Shown in pieces: positions 35,017 through 48,299 of a stretch of 64,000 bases of DNA. Under the pieces are notes generated by a model that worked only from the letters and a program-made list of their open reading frames with translations, was not told where the DNA came from and did not search any database. Each line of letters begins with the position of its first letter. Position 1 is the first letter of the stretch. Source of the stretch: Cryptomeria japonica (taxonomy: Eukaryota; Streptophyta; Pinopsida; Cupressales; Cupressaceae). A program made the position numbers and the translations under genes. The stretch lies in assembly GCF_030272615.1 (NCBI RefSeq), contig NC_081405.1:312999735-313063734 (forward strand), written 5' to 3'.

Positions 35017-35460
35017 CACTAGTACATTTGGGGCTCAATTCCGATGGCAGTTCATTGGAATTTTGACTACAATTCATCGGACTGCCGACAAGCAATGTCA
35101 TCGAAAACTTGTAGTCAGACATTCTGATGGTGCTCAAGAACGTCAAAATTCCGATGCCATCGAAGAATCTTTCGATGACAACTATGACTGCACTTAGCCG
35201 TTAGTAAAACTCTATATATCATTGGAATTCCAATGGCATCTAGGTAATGTTCTGATGGTGAACATGACCGCCCATCTGGGGAGAATGTCGTCAGCTATAG
35301 AACATCCTCGTCGAATGTTTAATGGGGGTCTGTCGGAATTCTGATGACCTCCAATGACAACTAGGGCATCCGCACCAATGAGGATGTTGTATGTGCGATG
35401 GTTCTAGCGTCGGTATAAATTGGGTGGGCGTCAAAATTCTGATGGCACTCTCACTACTTA
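35017..35460. repeat. CACTA terminus and subterminal repeats
   Basis: After CACTAG the motif AATTCYGATGGCA recurs with variation at 35037, 35121, 35147, 35226, 35249, 35337 and 35435, plus CGTCG and GTCGG pieces. Dense degenerate subterminal repeats next to a CACTA end are characteristic of En/Spm transposons, which use them to bind their own protein. No gene is seen here. Confidence 0.6.
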
Positions 35461-36479
35461 TTCAATGAGGATGTTGTGCTTGATGGATGGAAATATTTGA
35501 ACTGATTGACCAATACGATAATACTAAAGATTCATTATTATGTATCAACCAACAAAATGACAATAAATACAATTTGACAATCTAATCTTTCCACTCGAAG
35601 ACCAGCCTCAAAAAACCATGTATGTTAAAGAATTGTATCCAACGTTAAGTTCTTCAATCCAATCAACAACCACCCATAGGTGGCATACCATAAGCTGGCA
35701 TGGGAGGTATATCCATTCCACCCATACTTGGTTGAAAGAAAGTTCCCATGCCCACTTCCATGCTAGGTATTGGAGGTGTTGGCAAAGCAAGCGGAAGAAG
35801 TTGAGCATACATATTTTGTAAACAAAATAGGCACATATTTATTAGAATTTTTAAAAACCGTCAGTAGAGTAGAATAAGTTCTCCTTGAGGCTCAATTAAG
35901 CAAAATGCATACTTGCTGAGAAACAAGATCTTTCTCTTCTTTCTCCTTGGATTTATCTTCTTGGACAACCTCTAACTTGTCCTTAACAAGCTCATCAACT
36001 TTTGTCGTGTATACTTGAATGAACTTTGAAAAAGATTTTTTTTGAATATCAGCTATTTAATTCTATAGAAGATTTAAAATGTTTATTAAAGAGAAACTTA
36101 AAATATTCACAAGAATCATTAGAGTATATCAAGAACCTGAAGTAGGTATGGAAACACAAATTCAATCATATTATTCATCCAAACAAGTTCCAAAGTCTAT
36201 GAACAAGCATGAAGCAAAGCATTCTTTGTTGCCTTGCAATTCCAAATGCAAAAGTACGCCCCATTTCAATACCCCAATCAAAAATGAAAATTGAAAATAT
36301 ACTTTAGCCTATGAGAGAGAACAACCAGCTATATGTTTTACCAATTGTATACCTATTCCACAAAATACACCAGTAATTCCTTTGCAAGTTCACGGTCACG
36401 CGATTGAGAAGTAGTTTCCATTGCATCCTTGTAAAGATTATCCTTTTTAGATAGTGCAACATGTTAGCACATAATTTTT

Positions 36480-37750
36480 AAAATTAATTATGATCTTAAA
36501 AATTCTATTTTTTTATAATTTCCTTTTATATATTGAGCACTTTTTCCATTAGAATAGTTACTATTGGGTTTTATGTGTAGGTGCAATCTTGTAGTGACAA
36601 TCTCCATCCATTTGTGGCAATCTCTAGAGATTCAACCATCAAGTGGGGATATTGAGGGTGGCATTGAGACAAGATGAAGCACTCTGGGTTTCCTTTTGAG
36701 GTGAGGAGGCCTAACAAATAGGCTCTTAGGATTGATCAAAGTGCACAAGTAATTATCAAAAAGGGTAAAGCTCCCATGCAGAACAAAGTTTTTGTTCAGA
36801 TTGTATTAAATTCATTATCAATTTTTGTATCTTAAAGAAGTTGAAAATGATTGAAATTTCACATTATTGGTATGTTATATCGATGAGGGAACTTAAACTA
36901 ACAAAGACCAATTTTGCATCGAGATACCATATACTGATGAAAGAACGTAGCAAGCCAGAGTTGTACTCATTGGAAGAAGTTATACCAATCAAGGAGAAAA
37001 GTTGTGAAGAATTGATGCATCAGAAAAAAACTACTGATATGACCCATCCGCATAGTAAACACTAGCAGCAGTAGTGGAGAATTGTCTTGCCGATAGCTGA
37101 TGAGGCTATCGGTATGACATACTGATAAGAGTGGCAAAAAGAAGAATCCATCCATATAACCAAAGAGATTAGTCTATGTTACTTTGAGCCACCCCAACGC
37201 TCGAAGAAATCATCATTGAAACATATACTAATGGAACATACTCTATTGGGAAGACTTTGGTTATAGGTATGTTTCATTTTGAATTACCTCAATACCTGAT
37301 GAAGGAGCAGACTAATTGAGCATAGTGAAGACACTATCAGGAAGACTCATGGTGATGAAGTTGGTTGCATCAGGAGGAGCTATGCCGATAGTGAAGCCCA
37401 TCGGGGAAATAATGCCTATTGTGATAATGCTAAATGAGCTAACCTGATGCCCAATGAGAATATTGGTTTGAGATATACCAATGAGGAGGAAAAGGAGTCA
37501 TTGGCTTAGGGTATCCCAATAAGAGAAAGTAAGATGTCAAAGTAGATAAAGGGTTGTTCAAAGAGCTCCAAAAGGGAAATATTCATCAAGGAGACATATG
37601 TCGATGAGTCATTGTCATATCAAAATTCAAATTCAAAATTTTTAAAAATCTTCTATTTAATACTTGCAATAGATGCATCTATGGTTCGTATGAGGAAAAT
37701 TTTATGAGAAGTTCATTATTACAAAAGAATATGGCAAAATTAGAAATTGT
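36480..37750 (+). other. Repeat-derived DNA inside the clathrin intron
   Basis: This lies in the enlarged intron between clathrin exons at 36457 and 41812. A short open piece (36841-37065) has lysine/glutamate-rich text, and 37090-37112 forms an 8-bp hairpin (CCGATAGC...GCTATCGG). I recognise no element ends. Confidence 0.3.
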
Positions 37751-40700
37751 GTTGTCTAAATACTATGTTGGTGAAAGAAGAATACACAGATAGAACACAA
37801 TGCACCTCTGAAAAATAGAGCAGAGGATTGTAATTATAGAAATGGAAGCTTCACATTCACCAGGAAAGAAGAGGGTAGCCAAGAGCTCTGACTCTAAGGT
37901 GAAGAAAGAAAAAAATGAAGAGGTGCCTTTAGTCAGGAGATTAAACCAAGACAAGATAGACCAAATGCAGGCACCCGACCCAAAATCCAGAAGGTCAAAG
38001 CAGCACCTGTTGGGGAGAGACAAATTAGAAGACAAGTATAGAGAGGTCAGAGATGTCACTCTATAGTCCTTGGATGACAAATTTAGGTAAGCTAATAGTC
38101 CCCAATGTTTTTGTAAACAGAAGATTGCTAGAGGTTTTGGTGAGGAATTATAATTCGGTGAAGAGGTGCATTCAACTCCCAAATGGGGAAGCATTTATTA
38201 GATTTTATATGGGTACAATAAATGAGGTTTTAAATTTAGACCCTAGTCCTGATAAGCCCTTATCCTTAGGGAGTTGGAGGAAGAATACCTCAGAATGGAC
38301 ACTACATATATCGGCTAGAAAATTACCATTCACAAGAGGTAGGTAGGAAAATTAATAGAGTAAGATGGGCCACCATTCAACATTGATTTGTTCGGACACT
38401 ACTTGCAGTACACATATATGTCATGTGGGCAAGTAGGAGGGGTGGAGGTGCCTGATCTAGCAAGCACTGGGCCGCTAGTGTTAGCCTCAGATATACAAAT
38501 GTATGAACCTAGGCCTTTTGACTATGCAACATATCTGGTGGAGAGGTTGCATGAATGTTTTTTAAACCTTAGGGATGATACTCATCCCAATTTCAAATTT
38601 TATTCACTACTGATGCATCTAGTGTAATTTTATGGATATGTAAAGGTTTTTTGGCTCGAGGGCCTAAAATTAAATACCAATAATAGGGAAGGTAAGGAGA
38701 AGCTCATCCAATTGTATACATCTCTTTGGGATTCTTGATATAAGAGGTCCAACTATATTAAGTTTGAAGAACTTATTGTGATGCCATTGTATCGAATGTA
38801 TGGGATTTCAAGTGAAGGGTCTATCTTTGACGAGATCAAAAAGTTCCTAAGACCAAGGGATTATGATGAAAGACACATTGTTGATCATAACTGGGGGAAC
38901 TAGTTTGTGAATAAGTATTTAACATGTTTTAGAGTATATGGATTTGAGGGGAGACCCTACATGCTACCAAAACTAGTACCAGACATAATAGATTATCTAG
39001 AGATTGTGAGGCAATTGAGTATGTCCAATGATAAACATTTTGCAGATATGCATAAGCAAGCCTTCTTGTCTGGGACACTAAGTTTTTGTGATTTCACCAT
39101 AGTGTCAACCAAAGCTTATGAAATAATTGATAAGAAGCTGATAGAATAATACAATTTGTTTGAGCATTATGCCAGGAAAAACTATGATCCTGAAGGATTC
39201 ATTCACTCTTGCAAGAAGAGGCAGAACTTGGGAGGTTATCTGCATGTCATTATTGAGGCTAAAGATATCTTCAGGAACATAGAGGATGCAAAGGCCCAAG
39301 AGGTAATTGATCAACTGAATAATGAAATGGCATAAAAGAGACAAAGACTCCAAGAAATTGAAACCGAGGAGGAGGAGACATAAAGTGAATCTGATGAGAA
39401 TACAGTTGTCTCTAGATGCCAAGTGCCAGAGAAGGAAGAAGAGCCAGACATGCAGGGCCAAATAGATATAGCATTAGAAGTTCATGCTGACTCTTGGTTA
39501 GAGGAGTTATTTTCTTTTGTTGTTGATGATGTTTTTATTCATTACAAATAATTTAAATCATTCTTGTACAATTTTAAAGGGAACAAATTGAGGGACTCTA
39601 TTCCCAACATAATGCCTGATAATGAGGCTGAGTTGTTAAATAAATTAAAAGAGAAAATTGATGCAGAGATAACCACAATGACCCCTCAAAAGGGGAGGCA
39701 ACTTCTTACAGAGGCTGGGGTGATTTTGTTTCCCGGATGGGACCTTAGTGCTTCTTTTATCTTTGACAATTTATTCCATTCAGAAAACAAGGAATTCAAA
39801 TTAGAAATACAAGGTGTAAATGATATATTTATTGGTTCAAGATTTGATCAGGATGAGGAAGCTTTGTTGTTATGGGCTCTGTACCCTCCCAACAAGAGAC
39901 CAAAGATCATTGATGTTGACAAGGCCTTTGGCCATATGATGAAACTAAAAGTTGGTGAAATTGATCCAATTATTTCTGCTAATATCGGAGTTGATATTTC
40001 AAAATTCAATAAAGCACAGATGGCCAGAGTAGCGAGGGAGAGGAACCAGTACAAGGCATTGTATGAAGAAATGCTAAGGAGAAGTGGGCAACAGGTGCCA
40101 ATGGTTCTTACTCTAGATAGCTCTCAATGGAAGAAAAAATGCGAGGAGTTTCAGCAAGAAAATAAAAGGATATTAAAATAGATGCAAAGTGTGGGGGTAG
40201 ATATTGTTGTTGTATTACCAACTAAAAGATTTGAGGTTTTACAAGGATTTCTGAAATAATTCTAGACAGTATTTCAAAAGAACATGGACAATGGAGTTTC
40301 ACAAAACAAAATTTCAAACAAATTGGGAAGAAGGTTGCATGATAAAACAATGGCCAAAGCGGAAACAAAAGAAATTGAAAAAATAAAGAGGTTGTTGGCT
40401 AAACACAATAAATTTGATGAACAATTACAATTTAAATATGATGAATGCAAACACACTATTTAGCATGGTTTCCTAGAGTTAATTGATCAGAAGGTTGAGA
40501 TAAAGGATAAAGATGTATGGATCTCAAAATGTCATAGTCTTCTTAATGTTGCCCTTGATATTGTCCAAATTGATGGAATTGAATTGAAAAAGACTGTGAA
40601 ACAGATGGAAAAATTTCTCACGTTGGAAGTCATTGTCAGGGATATCATCCACAATGCAGACACATATAAGTCAGAGAAGTACTTGGAGCATATCCAGAAG

Positions 40701-41270
40701 TGTGGCAAGATGCTAGGAGACCAGACCTGATGTCTAAGTTGGAACCTAGAGTCATGTTTTTCTATGTTTTTATAATATGTTCATATTGTAAAGACAGTTT
40801 TTAGGAAGTTAGTTTTTAATTAGTTTTTGTTAGTTTTAGTTTTAATGAGAGGGTACGCCCTTTCAATTTCAAAAAAAATCCTCATATATAAATGGAGGAT
40901 ATTTTAGAACAAGTGGGGTTGATACCTCAAGTTTTATGATCTTATCAAGACAATTTTATACAACACTTATGCAGTTTGTTTTCTGGAAATATCAAAGTTA
41001 ATGGATGATACATATTGAAATCAACCGGTTTGATTATCTATTTTCAATATAAATTTCAAGTGTTCTTCATTCTGAATGGTATATTCTTTTCAATTGACTG
41101 ATTAGTTCCATGTGATAAATTTATTCTATTAGATTGCATCAATGTTCTATCTTATTCTATTGTGATTGAGACTAATTTCTAGTTTGAGCATCAGTTTGAA
41201 AGGTTGGTTGGCAAGTTTCAAATTGTCTTATTGGTCTTTCAGAGCAAAGTCAAAATTCAATAAGACTAAC
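37750..41270 (+). mobile_element. Fragment of a second LTR-ORF element family
   Basis: A plus-strand unit carries a long ORF remnant and a distal noncoding part (GAGAGGGTACGCCCTTTCA near 40848). Its last 1 kb is repeated, diverged, at about 46370-47340. It resembles the LTR of the Ogre-like element in layout (long ORF followed by an AT-rich tail), so a solo LTR or partial element is likely. Termini and target duplication were not resolved. Confidence 0.5.
37842..40730 (+). pseudogene. Long accessory ORF related to LTR-borne ORF
   Basis: Open pieces include 37842-38066, 38053-38346, 38388-38627, 38907-39149 and 39564-40181 (205 codons), then a coiled-coil tail to the TGA at 40730. The N-terminal part contains CIQLPNGEAFIRFYMGTINE, and the middle has RVYGFEGRPYMLPKLVPD. 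Both correspond in order and spacing to segments of the ORF at 1469-4570 (RRDNGETLRAINHEVISSIF and IGGFEEEPFKLPQSC). No named domain is recognised. At least ten stops or shifts are present. Confidence 0.65.
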
Positions 41271-41811
41271 TGCATTTTATATTTCAGTTACAATCCATAT
41301 AGATACTTTTGATATAATGGTCTTGTTTTGAAAACAAGTTATTAAAACTATCTCCATGGTTATACGTAGGATCTTTCAATTTGAAATAGTATGAAATCAA
41401 TAAGGGATGAAGACACTGGTCCGTTGTTGCTCTAATATAATTAAATCGAGTATTTTTAGAAGCAATCTTCATCAAGAAATCATACTTTTAATTTATACTG
41501 GCACAACTTCATAAACATTTATAAGTAAGCATTTCATAATTTTCAGCAAGCAATAAATATAACTAGATAGAATTCAAGAATCATTTGCCTCCTCAAAGGG
41601 TCACTGTTTTTTGAAAATTTGTTATAGACAAGCCTTTAACTGGAAGATTTAGGTTTCAGGTATAGGTTCACCCACCTTGGTTTAGCAAAGCCTGAAGTGT
41701 AGGGGAATTTGATCTGGCGATCATTCTCGTTCATTGGCCAAAATAGATTTGAAACCACCAAGAGAAGTGGCAAAACTCTTTGGTTTCCAATTTGTGGTTT
41801 TGGGAACCAGC
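41271..41811. other. No gene seen; intron/repeat remnant
   Basis: AT-rich DNA between the LTR-ORF fragment and the clathrin exon at 41812. Nothing recognisable on either strand. Confidence 0.4.
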
Positions 41812-42992
41812 ACAAGACTGTCTCCATCTTCCCGCTTTCTTGTAAATGAAAGCAGCAATATGGCAGAATTCAAGAAGTTCATGTTTCTCAACCTAATTGA
41901 AATTCAAGATCATTAGAAAACTATTCAAATGCTAAGTTACATCCAACTCTAACCTAAATGAAATAACCAATAGAGAAGTTCCTCTCACCCTCTGAGAAAG
42001 CCCTATATGATCAAAGTTATCGTGTATATCTATAGATTCTCGAAGCCTATCATAATCTTCCTCTTCTTCATAAATTTCATTCAAAGCCTCATTAACAACA
42101 ACTACATTGTTGCTCTGTACTGCAACCATGTACAACTTCACAAGACAAAGATGTCTAGTGTGGATAACAAATACAACAGAAAAAAAGATACTCATGAAAT
42201 TTTTCCAAACCAAATAGTTTCTAAAGAGAACATCTAGAAAAACTTAATACCCAAGTGAAAGACATATTAGTAATCCTAAAAACACTAATAGAATAAAAAA
42301 TTTGAGAGCCATACCTTACGCATGATGTCAACCACTCGTGTGTGGTCTACCCTAAGGGCAAGGACATTCAAGAGGTCATTAATAAGATTTGGGTGTTCTT
42401 GCAAATAAAAGTGGATAGCTTTGTAGTACAATTCAATATTGGCCACTTTAACTAGAACATCTTTTAATTGCATATGATCCCATGCCTCTGGAGAATGTTT
42501 TATGATAGTAGTGGAAGAATTATCATATTCATCATCTTGAATATAGAAATATGTAAGTTCCTTCCAGTGTTGTTTCTCATCACAAACACAGATAACCTTG
42601 GGTATATTGAGTTGTGTCAAAAATAATTTGATATGTTCATTAAGCTTGTCCGAGCAATATCTGGCATATAGGATGCCCAGGTCTATAAAGATGCCCATAT
42701 GTGCACTCTCCAACCGCAAACCACTTTCCATCAAAGATATGAGTTCATCAAAGCAACCCCTATTTTGATAGTAATCGCTGACCTCTTCCAAGTCATCCAC
42801 TTGGAACAAAAATTAAATATTAGAACACAAAAAATATCAATTTCTCACCTTCACAGTTACACATAACACTACTAGATGAACCTTCCTAGATTATCATGAA
42901 AATAAATAGGTGCCTTTGACTAAAATCATGAATATCCAAAATGTTAATTTTAATCTCACAATACTTTTTTATAGATTAGAAAAAAAAAAACA

Positions 42993-43187
42993 CACATCAA
43001 AAACAACTTTTGTTGAAAAAAAAAAACATAAAAAATCTTAGCATATGCATAGATAAGCTCACTGTCAACCTTTGGCTCTTTAATCTTTTTCCTTACCATC
43101 AACAAATACTTAACTAGTTCATGATACACATTAGCTAGCTCTACAGCCCTTATCACATCAAAAACAACTTTTGTTGAAAAAAAACAA
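42993..43187. repeat. Direct repeats flanking one clathrin exon
   Basis: CACATCAAAAACAACTTTTG, followed by TTGAAAAAAAA, occurs at 42993-43027 and again at 43154-43187, on both sides of the exon 43036-43157. The second copy overlaps the exon edge, so the first is a local duplicate of the exon border. Confidence 0.75.
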
Positions 43188-44659
43188 AAATAACCTCACT
43201 TACTTTTGGTGTTGTTGTTCATGTTGGCTTTGTTGAACCCTGCAATTAAGATTCAATATACATTATTCAATAAGATTAATTGTGCAACATAATGAAATAT
43301 TGAAAAGTGTGTTATCTTATTGAGATTCACTTGGTTTTGAGAAAAGTTTAATATTTTCTACTTAACAGAGCCAACCACATGAAGGTGGAAGCTCATTTGG
43401 CCCCTCCCCCCCCTAACATCACTCTAAATTCCCCGTTAACATCTAACATTCATTCATTGTTTCATCCATTAATAAAATATAAAATTCATTCATTAAAACT
43501 CATTAACATGCAACATTCATCAATATTAATTAACACATACCATTCATGAACATTTATTAGCACATAATTACATTCATTAACACATAAAAATTAGTCATTA
43601 TCAAATAATGTAGATTAAAATCACCTGTTTTTTTTTTTTTTGAAGCTATGTAAAGACTAAGTGGAGCATCATTTTCTTCATTAGTTTCCCCCTCTTTAGT
43701 TGTTCTGTCCTTTTCTCGTGATCTCGATTTATGCTTAGTCCTCTTCTAAGGACGAGGACACCGATGTAAAGGGGGATCCTCTGCAATAAGAAAGAAATGG
43801 GTTAAATTCAAATCATTTTTTATTTTTGTTACAAGTATTTCATTAATTTAAAGAACATAACCATGGCACTCTTTACCTGATGGGGCCACATCATCTTCAA
43901 AATCATTTTGTCTAGCCTCAACCTCAACATGCTGAACACCCTCTAGATCCTCTAGAGTTGAAATATGAAAGGTTACATTAATTAATACACCAATTGAAAT
44001 TAAATTTGTTTAAAGGAATAATAATGGTCCTCTTTACCTGACTAGGGAACATTACGTTCTTGATATTGTCTACCCAGATCATGCTCCACTTGGTCACCAC
44101 CGACTACATGCTCTTAAATATTAACAAAAAATGTTACATTAATTTCTACACCAATTACAATTTAAGATGTTTATTTGTATTAATAATTACATAAAAAAAT
44201 TGAATAGCAAATGGATACCTCCACTACTGGGATGCACATCTGTACCTTCATGTGGAGGTTGTGTTCCACGATTGTCAGGCTGCATTCCAATGTCATGTGC
44301 ATTGTTATAATTGCTTTCTTAATTAAAACAAATAAATTCACTTTATGTTGGAACTTAACATCAAATAGATTATTGGTAAAGTATTCAATTTGAAATTATT
44401 TTCATATAGCTTATTTACCTATGTGACGGATGCACCAGAATCTCATGTTTACCCACTCAATTCTCGTAACCACTTAGCCACGGTTGTATAGCCTTGCTAG
44501 TAGGCAATTCTCATGTCATCTTGTGTGGGCACTTTATTGAATTTAGAGCCCTGCATTTATGCTTAGTTTTGTGAATTTTTCTTGTATTGTTTGATAAAAA
44601 AAAAGTTTTGCAATTTATAAATTTTTGATGCAATATTTCATTTACTGATACTTGCAATT

Positions 44660-45330
44660 AGTGCGGAAAGTTTCATATAACCACCAAAGCTGAGTCTATG
44701 TTGCCCGTTCTTTTCTTGTCTTTCCTTGGTTGCCTTTCACGTGTCACTCAGTTTATGAAAAGTTTTAAATATGTTAGATTATATAAATATAAAGAGTAAT
44801 TAGTACATAATTACATTCTTAATAGTATCACATACCTTCTTCTAGCGTTTGGTGGAATATTTCCCGTTTTCCTTTTAATTCTCTCCTTCGCATCCAAAAT
44901 CAAGTCCTGCCACTCCCTCTTTGGAATCATGGAAGGACGCTCGTACTTTACATTCTTCTCTAAATGTGTCTTGTACTGGTCCCTCACATACTTTAGATAT
45001 GTGTCATCTTTTTCAAGGAGCTTGGTTTTGTCAAATGTGTCATTTCCAAACAACTCAACCATACGGTTTGTGAGTTCATCTTTGAACTTGTTTTCTTGGT
45101 CATTCCACCTTTTAAGCAAAAACAAACCTATTAGATTCAAAAATTAATTGAAGCTACCTTTAATATAGTTCAAGAAATGGATCAAAGGAAAGGTATTCTA
45201 GAAATAATGTGAAATAAAAATGGTGGATTAGGGTTAGTTCACATATGATGTTCCCCCTTTTATGTATGGTGGGCCCAAACATCTCCAATGCAATGTCATT
45301 AAGATTTTTATAAAAAATATCATTTCCTGC
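44660..45330 (-). pseudogene. Plant transposase PF03004-like segment
   Basis: The exon 45127-44837 encodes RWNDQENKFKDELTNRMVEL, DQYKTHLEKN, YERPSMIPKREWQDLILDAK and NIPPNARRR. The next exon contains ATKERQEKNGQHRLSFGGY. This order (a basic region, a P-x-x-W segment, then a basic N-x-x-x-G-G/S-Y region) matches the Ptta/En/Spm plant transposase family (PF03004), which accompanies CACTA elements. Upstream, 45330-45250 adds an FGPTIHKRGN segment. It supports assignment of the surrounding unit to CACTA. Confidence 0.6.
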
Positions 45331-45849
45331 AAAAAATGATGGGATAATTAGTCCAAAATGAGTGATCACTAAGTAAATTGCAATTACACTATATATAATA
45401 ATAATTTTAAAGTACCTGGAACCTTCTATATCTTCAAGGGAATCAATTCTTTGTCACTCACCACCAATGTGGCCTACAACATTCCCATACTAGCAATATA
45501 GGAAGATCCAAGAAATGAAGGTATGTTATCACTAGTATTCACCTTTGGCGCATCCTCATGTGTATCTCCTACTATAGAAAATAAATCCACTATGAAATGC
45601 CCCCAAGAAATAACACTTCAAGGGAAATAAATGCATAACAAAAGAGAGAGAAAAAGAGGGATCTACCAACAGTGGGCGGGTCAACATAATGATCAATAGA
45701 GGACGTCTACATGATGCTTGTTGCCAACATTGTAGTCAGCAATACAGATGGGGATAACCTCGAATGAGGTGGCTTTTCCACAAGAACATTGGGAGCACCT
45801 GAAGAATAATACATTAAATATATAAAAATTGCAATAATTGTAAACAAGG

Positions 45850-46369
45850 ATGAACCTTTATTAAGATTTGTAAAGAAATATGAACCTTTATTAATTGTTC
45901 AATGCTAATCTTAATGATATAATAGTATGAAGGAGAATAAGGAAGGTAGGTTTTGATGCAGGACAAAGGTATGTAAATTTGTGACAAGAAGGCAGTGTAA
46001 GTGATAAACTAGTATAGTCCTTACAAAAGATAGTCCATGGAATCTATTTATTTAGATTGCTTCAATTTGCTATCTCATGTTGTCAAACTTCATGCTATCT
46101 TATTGGTCTTTGTAATGTCCCTAATTTGAAATATAATTTAATAATAGTAAATTAAAATACAAAAGAATTAAAAAAAAAAAGAAAATTAAATTAGATTATT
46201 AAAGAATATAATTAAAATAATTAATTAAATTTAATTAAGTTAATGAATCATCAAAAGAAATGGAAGGAAAAGATGTGACTCTCTCAATAATAAGATATAA
46301 AAGGGAGAAGAGAACCTCATTTGAGAGGGGGGAGAATTTGGAAATGTGGAGTGCAGATCTGATTTAAAT
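45850..46369. other. AT-rich spacer, no gene
   Basis: Contains an A-rich tract near 46160-46180. A short piece near 46050-46110 resembles the distal part of the LTR-ORF fragment (ATTTAGATTGCTTCAATTTG). Otherwise nothing recognisable. Confidence 0.4.
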
Positions 46370-47340
46370 AAGTGCAGTTCTAAATTATTTTCCAAAAGAA
46401 TATGGATAATGATGTGTCTCACAATAGTATCAAGAACAGATTGGGTGTGAAGTTACATGAGAAAACTTGACAAGGAGCAAATGCAAAAGAGATTGATAAA
46501 ATTAACATGCTCCTGGAAAAACATGACAAATCTGATGCCCAATTGCAAATAGAATATGATGAATGCAAGGAAACGGTCAAACATGGAATTCCTACATTAT
46601 TTGATCAGAGAGGGAAAATTAAGGATAAAGACAAGTCGATTTCTGAATGTCAAAGTCTTCTTGATGTTGCCCTTAATGTTGCCTAGATGGATGGGATTGA
46701 TATAATGGAGACCACAACATAGATGGAGCAGTTTATCACTTTGGAAAACATTGTTCGAGATGTCATCTTTGATGCAAATACTTTCAAATTAGAGAATTAT
46801 TTGGAGCATATTTAGAAGTGAGATGAAGTTCTGGGCAATTAGCCCTTGTGTCTAATGAAACAAACTGTGGTTCTTTAAGAGATTTATGTAATATGTTTTC
46901 TGTGGACCGGTAGTCAGTTAGGCTAGTTAGTTATTTTTTAATTAGGCTTTATTTAGTTTGAGTCTTAATGAAAGGGTATGTCCTTTCACTTTCAAACATA
47001 ATTCTCTTATTTATTTTTTGGAAATGCTACATTGGTGAAGTACATTATCAGTTAATTCTCTCATGTTCTCTATTTATATGAAGATCAAATGTTCTCTTTA
47101 TCAGTTGATTCTCTCATGTTCTCTATTTTTATGAAGATCAGATGTTCTATTTATCTTTGATGACATCTATTTGTTCAATCATTTGATTATTTCCTTGAGA
47201 TCAATTTATTTTCTTTAGATTGCTTCAATGTGCTTTCTTATGTTTTTATGATTTGAAGTAAAGTTCCAGTTTGAATATTAGTGTGGATGATTGGTCGTCA
47301 AGTTCCATTCTGTATTGTTGGTCTTTCAAAGAAAAGTTAA
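46370..47340 (+). mobile_element. Second, partial copy of the LTR-ORF family
   Basis: Plus-strand similarity to about 40260-41260: coiled-coil ORF tail text (EIDKINMLLEKHDKSDAQLQ, compare EIEKIKRLLAKHNKFDEQLQ), the stop region, the sequence AAAGGGTATGTCCTTTCA and the following AT-rich tail. It lies in an intron of the minus-strand transposon gene. Termini not resolved. Confidence 0.65.
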
Positions 47341-48299
47341 AAGAGATATAAAGGAAAGAAATCAATATCTTCCATAGACATCACCAGTGATCAAATCAGA
47401 TAAAATGAGAACTTTTAATTGTGCAACTAAATACTTTATTAACATTTTAATAAATTGTTATTACAATCATATATACACACAAAAATTATTATTATTCATT
47501 CTAAAGAGAGAGAAATAGTATAGACAGGGAAAGGCCTGCTTAAATAACACTAGCATTAAAAAAGAATGTTCACAAGTCCAAAGAAGGAGTAGTTTTAATA
47601 TATAGAACATGGTAATCACCTACACTACTTGCAATACCCTAATCATGTCCACTAGGTTGATGATGACACATGAAATTTTGTAAAAAAAACATGCACATAT
47701 TTTAGTTAGTGAGATAAAAGAGTATAAAATATAAACCATTATTGAACTTTTGATATAATTAAAGGTTTCATTACTGCTTACCCGCATGTTTTTTGCTACC
47801 TGCATCAATTGATCCAGCCTATCTTTTATCTCATCAGTTTGAGGGTTCATGCATACCAAAGAAACAATCTCTTTATTAATTTTTGTGATAAACATTTTTA
47901 TCACTTCTACAGGGTTTGTGGAAATTCTGTACTTCTCATCACTTAATATTGTGTTGAGGTATTGATGTAAGGGAGGTTCCTTTCCCTTTCCTCGAACATC
48001 CGTCTGTGACAAGAATATTATTAACACTATCAAAATTACTCCAAAACACTCAAGAAAATAACATAATAATGTAACAGTCTACTTCTATCTAATTTGTACA
48101 ATTATAATGAGGTTTACCTGCTCAGTAGAAGTGTCAGGACCTACATCCTTGTCTGTGTTATATGACGGATCCAGGTCGCCCTGTGACAAAGAAAAAATAT
48201 AAACACGTTAGCGAAATGAAACCAATAGACTTAGCAAAAAAACTTAATAATAAGATGGTATATTGGAGTCATTAATTGGAAGTTGGTTTCAATGGTATA

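Larger units (their letters stand above)
35664..43157 (-). pseudogene. CHC: Clathrin heavy chain, C-terminal exons, broken
   Basis: Colinear minus-strand exons, high to low, each recognisable from plant clathrin heavy chain: 43157-43036 ([20 protein letters not shown]), about 42804-42314 ([19 protein letters not shown]), 42156-41990 ([19 protein letters not shown]), 41896-41812 (IAAFIYKKAGRW), 36457-36353 ([11 protein letters not shown]), 36233-36137 (GNKECFASCLF, then frameshift, MNNMIEF), 36025-35911 ([11 protein letters not shown]) and 35825-35664 ([24 protein letters not shown]). Introns with GT donors are retained, so this is not a retrocopy. About 95 residues between the first two exons, a segment near CYDLIRADV and the whole N-terminal two thirds are missing. 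A stop replaces Gln after VYFVE. It is not functional as it stands. Confidence 0.88.

Noticed and set aside
35608-35821. Overlapping frames of about 66 codons on both strands
   Set aside because: The minus-strand clathrin C-terminal exon in another frame explains the region.
35664-43157. Functional clathrin heavy chain gene
   Set aside because: The N-terminal two thirds are absent, an internal stretch is deleted, and there are frameshifts, a stop and a foreign insertion in one intron.
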